A stretch of DNA of 64,000 nucleotides from Micromonospora sediminicola. Its GTDB lineage: Bacteria; Actinomycetota; Actinomycetes; Mycobacteriales; Micromonosporaceae. Of this stretch, positions 60,796 through 64,000 are shown in pieces (the first letter of the stretch is position 1; every line of letters starts with the position of its first letter). A model generated the notes under the pieces. The model did not search any database. It was not told where the DNA came from and was given only the letters and a program-made list of their open reading frames with translations. The position numbers and the translations under genes were made by a program. The DNA is taken from positions 1,349,001-1,413,000 of the forward strand of contig NZ_FLRH01000003.1 of assembly GCF_900089585.1 (NCBI RefSeq), read 5' to 3'.

Positions 60796-61979
60796 ACGTT
60801 GTGCCGAACGGACACACGCCGGTGGCCGGCACGTCGGAGGCGGGCCGCGAACCGGGCGGCGCCGCCCGGATCGCGGCTGAGCCGTTGCTGTCGGTGCGAG
60901 GGCTGACCAAGCACTTCCCGGTGCGGCAGGGCCTACGGGGTAAGGCGGCGGTGCGGGCGGTCGACGGTCTGGACTTCGACGTCCGCCCGGGCGAGACGTT
61001 GGGTCTGGTCGGGGAGTCGGGGTGTGGGAAGACCACGACCGGGCGGATGCTGGTGCGACTGCTGGAACCCACCGCCGGCAGCATCACCTTCGCCGGGCGG
61101 GACATCACCCACGCCCGCCGGGGCGCGTTGCGGCCGCTGCGCCAGGACCTGCAGATCATCTTCCAGGACCCGTACGCGTCGTTGAACCCCCGCCACACCG
61201 TCGGGCGGATCGTGGCCATGCCCCTGCAGGTCAACAACATCACCCCACCCGGCGGCGTCAAGAAACGCGTGCAGGAACTGCTGGAACTGGTCGGACTCAA
61301 CCCCGAGCACTACAACCGCTACCCGCACGAGTTCTCCGGCGGACAACGCCAACGCATCGGCATCGCCCGCGCCCTGGCCCTCAAACCCAAACTCATCGTC
61401 GCCGACGAACCCGTGAGCGCCCTCGACGTGTCCATCCAGGCCCAGGTCATCAACCTCCTGCGCGACCTGCAACGCGACCTCGACCTGGCGTTCGTGTTCA
61501 TCGCCCACGACCTGGCCGTGGTCCGGCACTTCTGCCACCGCGTCGCCGTCATGTACCTCGGCACCATCGTCGAGATCGGCGACCGCGACACCATCTACAC
61601 CCGCCCCCAACACCCCTACACCCGCGCCCTGCTCTCGGCCATCCCCGACGTCACCACCCTCGGCCCCGCCGGCCGCATCCGCCTCACCGGCGACGTCCCC
61701 ACCCCCCTGGCCCCACCCAGCGGCTGCCGCTTCCGCACCCGCTGCTGGAAAGCCACCGACCGCTGCGCCACCGAAACACCCGCCCTGACCACCCGCGACG
61801 GCGGCACCCAGCTCACCGCCTGCCACTACCCGGAGAGCGGACCGGTGGACGCCACCGAGCCGGCGACGGTCGGCGGCGGCACTGGCACTGCCGGACCGGC
61901 GGCGGTCGGCGGTGGCACTGTCGCGCCCGCGGCGGTCGGCGGCGGCGACGCCCCGAAACTGAAGGAGGTGGCGGAATGA
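60792..61979 (+). CDS. oppF: Oligopeptide ABC transporter ATPase (OppF type), second operon
   Basis: 395-aa ATPase: Walker [10 protein letters not shown], signature [15 protein letters not shown], Walker [14 protein letters not shown]-terminal [16 protein letters not shown]. The last ~35 residues are a low-complexity Ala/Val/Gly tail (three VGGG units). Codon use changes within the gene: G-ending before about 61180, strongly C-ending plus CAA/AAA after that, until about 61830. The stop overlaps the following start (ATGA). Confidence 0.92.
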   Translation: MNVVPNGHTPVAGTSEAGREPGGAARIAAEPLLSVRGLTKHFPVRQGLRGKAAVRAVDGLDFDVRPGETLGLVGESGCGKTTTGRMLVRLLEPTAGSITFAGRDITHARRGALRPLRQDLQIIFQDPYASLNPRHTVGRIVAMPLQVNNITPPGGVKKRVQELLELVGLNPEHYNRYPHEFSGGQRQRIGIARALALKPKLIVADEPVSALDVSIQAQVINLLRDLQRDLDLAFVFIAHDLAVVRHFCHRVAVMYLGTIVEIGDRDTIYTRPQHPYTRALLSAIPDVTTLGPAGRIRLTGDVPTPLAPPSGCRFRTRCWKATDRCATETPALTTRDGGTQLTACHYPESGPVDATEPATVGGGTGTAGPAAVGGGTVAPAAVGGGDAPKLKEVAE

Positions 61980-62983
61980 GCCTGTCCCCGGTCGAGGGCG
62001 TGGCGCTCGCGGAGATCGAGTCGCCCGGTGACGGCGACGAGCGCCGGGACAAGGAGTTCGTCGGCCGCTCACCCGGCCAACTCGCGCTGGCGCGGCTCCG
62101 GCGGGACCGCACCGCCCTGGTCAGCGGCTCCCTGCTCGTCTTCTTCGTCCTGGTCGCGCTGGCCGTGCCGCTGATCGAGGCGCTGTACGGGGTGGGGCCG
62201 AAGGAGCAGTTCCAGAGCCGTCTCGACGGCTACGGCATGCCGCTGGGTTACGCCGGCGGCGTCACCGGCGACCACTGGTTCGGGCTGGAGCCCGGCCTGG
62301 GTCGGGACATCTTCATCCGCATGGTGCACGGGCTGCGGACGTCGCTGTTCATCGCGTTCGCCGCCGCCGTGCTGACCGCCGTCATCGGCGTGACGCTGGG
62401 TACGCTCGCCGGCTACCTCGGCGGCTGGCTGGACTCGGTGATCAACTGGATCACCGACCTGACCCTAGCGATGCCGTTCCTGATCATCGCGCTGGCGCTG
62501 ATGCCGACCGTCGCGCTGCGCTTCTACGGCCAGCGGGAGGCCGTCCCGGCGTCCTTCCAGATCGGCGTGCTCATCTCGATCTTCGCGTTGTTCGGCTGGA
62601 CCAGCACCGCCCGCCTGGTCCGGGGCCAGATCATCGCGCTGCGCGAGCGCGAGTTCGTGGAGGCGGCCCGGGCCAGCGGGGCCGGGCTCGGGCACATGCT
62701 GTTCCGCCAGCTGCTGCCGAACGTGTGGGCACCGATCCTGGTCGCCTTCTCGCTGGCGGTGCCGCAGTACATCACCAGCGAGGCGGCGCTGTCGTTCATC
62801 GGCGTCGGCCTCACCGACGCGACGCCGAGCTTCGGCCGGATGATCTACCGCAGTCTCGACTACCTGCAGACCGACCCGGCGTACGTCTTCTTCCCCGGCA
62901 TCACGATCTTCGCGCTCGTGTTCGCCTTCAACCTCTTCGGCGACGCGCTGCGCGACGCGCTCGACCCGAAGTCGTCCCGGTAG
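61976..62983 (+). CDS. oppC: Oligopeptide ABC transporter permease (OppC type), second operon
   Basis: 335-aa permease with six helices and a long N-terminal cytoplasmic extension. EAA loop [34 protein letters not shown] 7 nt before ATG 61976. Ends [10 protein letters not shown], the usual OppC terminus. Confidence 0.92.
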   Translation: MSLSPVEGVALAEIESPGDGDERRDKEFVGRSPGQLALARLRRDRTALVSGSLLVFFVLVALAVPLIEALYGVGPKEQFQSRLDGYGMPLGYAGGVTGDHWFGLEPGLGRDIFIRMVHGLRTSLFIAFAAAVLTAVIGVTLGTLAGYLGGWLDSVINWITDLTLAMPFLIIALALMPTVALRFYGQREAVPASFQIGVLISIFALFGWTSTARLVRGQIIALREREFVEAARASGAGLGHMLFRQLLPNVWAPILVAFSLAVPQYITSEAALSFIGVGLTDATPSFGRMIYRSLDYLQTDPAYVFFPGITIFALVFAFNLFGDALRDALDPKSSR

Positions 62984-62994
62984 GAGGCCGACCC

Positions 62995-63981
62995 ATGACG
63001 CGTTTCCTCGTCCGCCGGCTGCTCTCGGCCGCGCTCACGCTCTTCGCGGTCAGCGTGCTGAGCTTCCTGATGTTCTTCGCGCTGCCGCGCGACCCGGTCA
63101 GCGGCATGTGCCCGAAGAACTGCAACCCCGAGCGGCTGGAACGGGTCCGCCAGGAGCTGGGCCTGAACGACCCGCTGATCAGCCAGTACGCCGGCTACAT
63201 GAAGGGCATCGTCACCGGGCGGGACCTGGGCAGCGCCCAGGGCGGCCAGTGCGACGCGCCCTGCCTCGGCTGGTCGTACGTCTCCAACGAGGCGGTCTCG
63301 GACACCATCGCCCGGGTGCTGCCGGTGACGCTGAGCATCGTCATCCCGGCGGCCATCCTGTGGCTGCTGCTCGGGGTCGGCCTGGGCATGCTGTCCGCGC
63401 TGCGCCGGGGGAGCTGGCTGGACCGGGCGGCGATCGGTTTCTCGCTGACCGGCGCCTCGCTGCAGCTGTACTTCGTCGGCGCGGTGCTGCTCATCGTGTT
63501 CGTCTACAACCTGCGCCTGCTTCCGGTGCCCAGCTACACCTCGTTCTTCGACGACCCCCTGAAATGGAGCAGCGGGCTGGTGCTGGCCTGGTTGGCGCTG
63601 GCCTTCCTCTTCTCCGCCATCTATGCCCGGCTGTCCCGGGCACAGATGTTGGAGACGCTGTCGGAGGACTTCGTCCGCACCGCCCGCGCCAAGGGCCTGG
63701 CCAAACGCAAGGTGTACGGCCGACATGCGCTGCGGGCCGCGATCACGCCGGTGGTGACCATCGCCGGCCTGGACGTGGGCGGGGCGCTCGGCGGCACCGT
63801 GATCACCGAGACGACATTCGGCCTGAACGGGATGGGTCGGACCGCGGTGGACGCGGTCCGCTCCGGTGACCTGCCGACCATCATGGCGACCGTGCTGATC
63901 GCGGCGGTCTTCGTGGTGCTCGCCAACGTGGTGGTGGACCTGCTCTACGCGGTGATCGACCCCCGGGTCCGGCTCGGCTGA
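62995..63981 (+). CDS. oppB: Oligopeptide ABC transporter permease (OppB type), second operon
   Basis: 328-aa permease: N-terminal FLVRRLLSAALTLFAV helix, EAA loop SEDFVRTARAKGLAKRKVYGRHALR, C-terminus LLYAVIDPRVRL. The extracytoplasmic loop between helices 1 and 2 carries four Cys (CPKNC, CDAPC), likely disulfide-bonded and uncommon for OppB. GGAGG precedes ATG 62995. A binding-protein gene may follow beyond the window edge. Confidence 0.92.
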   Translation: MTRFLVRRLLSAALTLFAVSVLSFLMFFALPRDPVSGMCPKNCNPERLERVRQELGLNDPLISQYAGYMKGIVTGRDLGSAQGGQCDAPCLGWSYVSNEAVSDTIARVLPVTLSIVIPAAILWLLLGVGLGMLSALRRGSWLDRAAIGFSLTGASLQLYFVGAVLLIVFVYNLRLLPVPSYTSFFDDPLKWSSGLVLAWLALAFLFSAIYARLSRAQMLETLSEDFVRTARAKGLAKRKVYGRHALRAAITPVVTIAGLDVGGALGGTVITETTFGLNGMGRTAVDAVRSGDLPTIMATVLIAAVFVVLANVVVDLLYAVIDPRVRLG

Positions 63982-64000
63982 CCAGCCGGTCCGACGAAAT

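Overview
The window is very GC-rich and strongly C/G-ending at third codon positions. It has many GTG/TTG starts and many ATGA or GTGA stop/start overlaps, and no rRNA or tRNA gene was recognised. Gene content (LDH-type malate dehydrogenase, dimeric NADP isocitrate dehydrogenase, a mycobacterial-style succinate dehydrogenase, PerM, SanA/YdcF, AdaA-AlkA) and the short AAGGGGCCCTT-type intergenic repeats point to an actinobacterium of the Micromonosporaceae, most likely Micromonospora or a close relative. The taxonomic call is inference.

Layout. 1-11.2 kb is a conserved actinobacterial core block: pcrA (3' part), two M23 peptidases, a stand-alone B12-binding protein, sucCD, small DUF4190 membrane proteins, perM, purN and purH. 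Its order resembles the M. tuberculosis uvrD1-Rv0950c-sucC-sucD-Rv0954-perM-purN-purH region. 11.2-17.9 kb has a large AT-rich inverted repeat, a small secreted protein and a minus-strand oligopeptide importer operon (oppA, B, C, D, F). 18-22.6 kb carries one-carbon and TCA enzymes (folD, mdh, icd) and an MBL-fold hydrolase, ending in a convergent gap packed with inverted repeats. 22.6-26.8 kb has deoR-galT, an APS kinase fused to an apparently dead ATP sulfurylase domain, and a DM13 protein. 27-31 kb is a four-gene ABC-2 transporter operon plus a lipoprotein. 31-41 kb holds valS, a large unknown membrane protein, a heterodimeric ABC exporter and a DNA-alkylation repair pair. 41-52 kb is a more accessory stretch: MarR/EamA pair, peptidase E, ychF, a secreted peptidoglycan-binding-like protein, orphan genes, HAD, GNAT, methyltransferase, SanA-like, PH-domain, PCD-like and Nudix genes. 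52-59.5 kb has sdhCAB, tldD/tldE and a Uma2 protein. 59.7-64 kb is a second oligopeptide transporter operon (ATPases first, then permeases).

How the genes fit together. sucCD, mdh, icd and sdhCAB are four TCA steps; purN, purH and folD are linked through 10-formyl-THF. Two separate Opp/Dpp systems import peptides. Regulation visible in the DNA includes strong stem-loop terminators between convergent genes, TAnnnT -10 boxes placed 6-8 nt before a start codon (leaderless mRNAs), a MarR operator, an icd-upstream palindrome and a structured leader ahead of an M23 peptidase.

The least explained signals are an 84-nt mini-ORF element that links stop and start codons at two unrelated loci, the inverted pair of 60-bp repeats between icd and galT, the AT-rich 16-bp inverted repeat after purH, and several enzyme-fold proteins that lack their catalytic residues. 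No CRISPR array, prophage, transposase or biosynthetic gene cluster was seen, and I did not find a clear-cut new multi-gene system.
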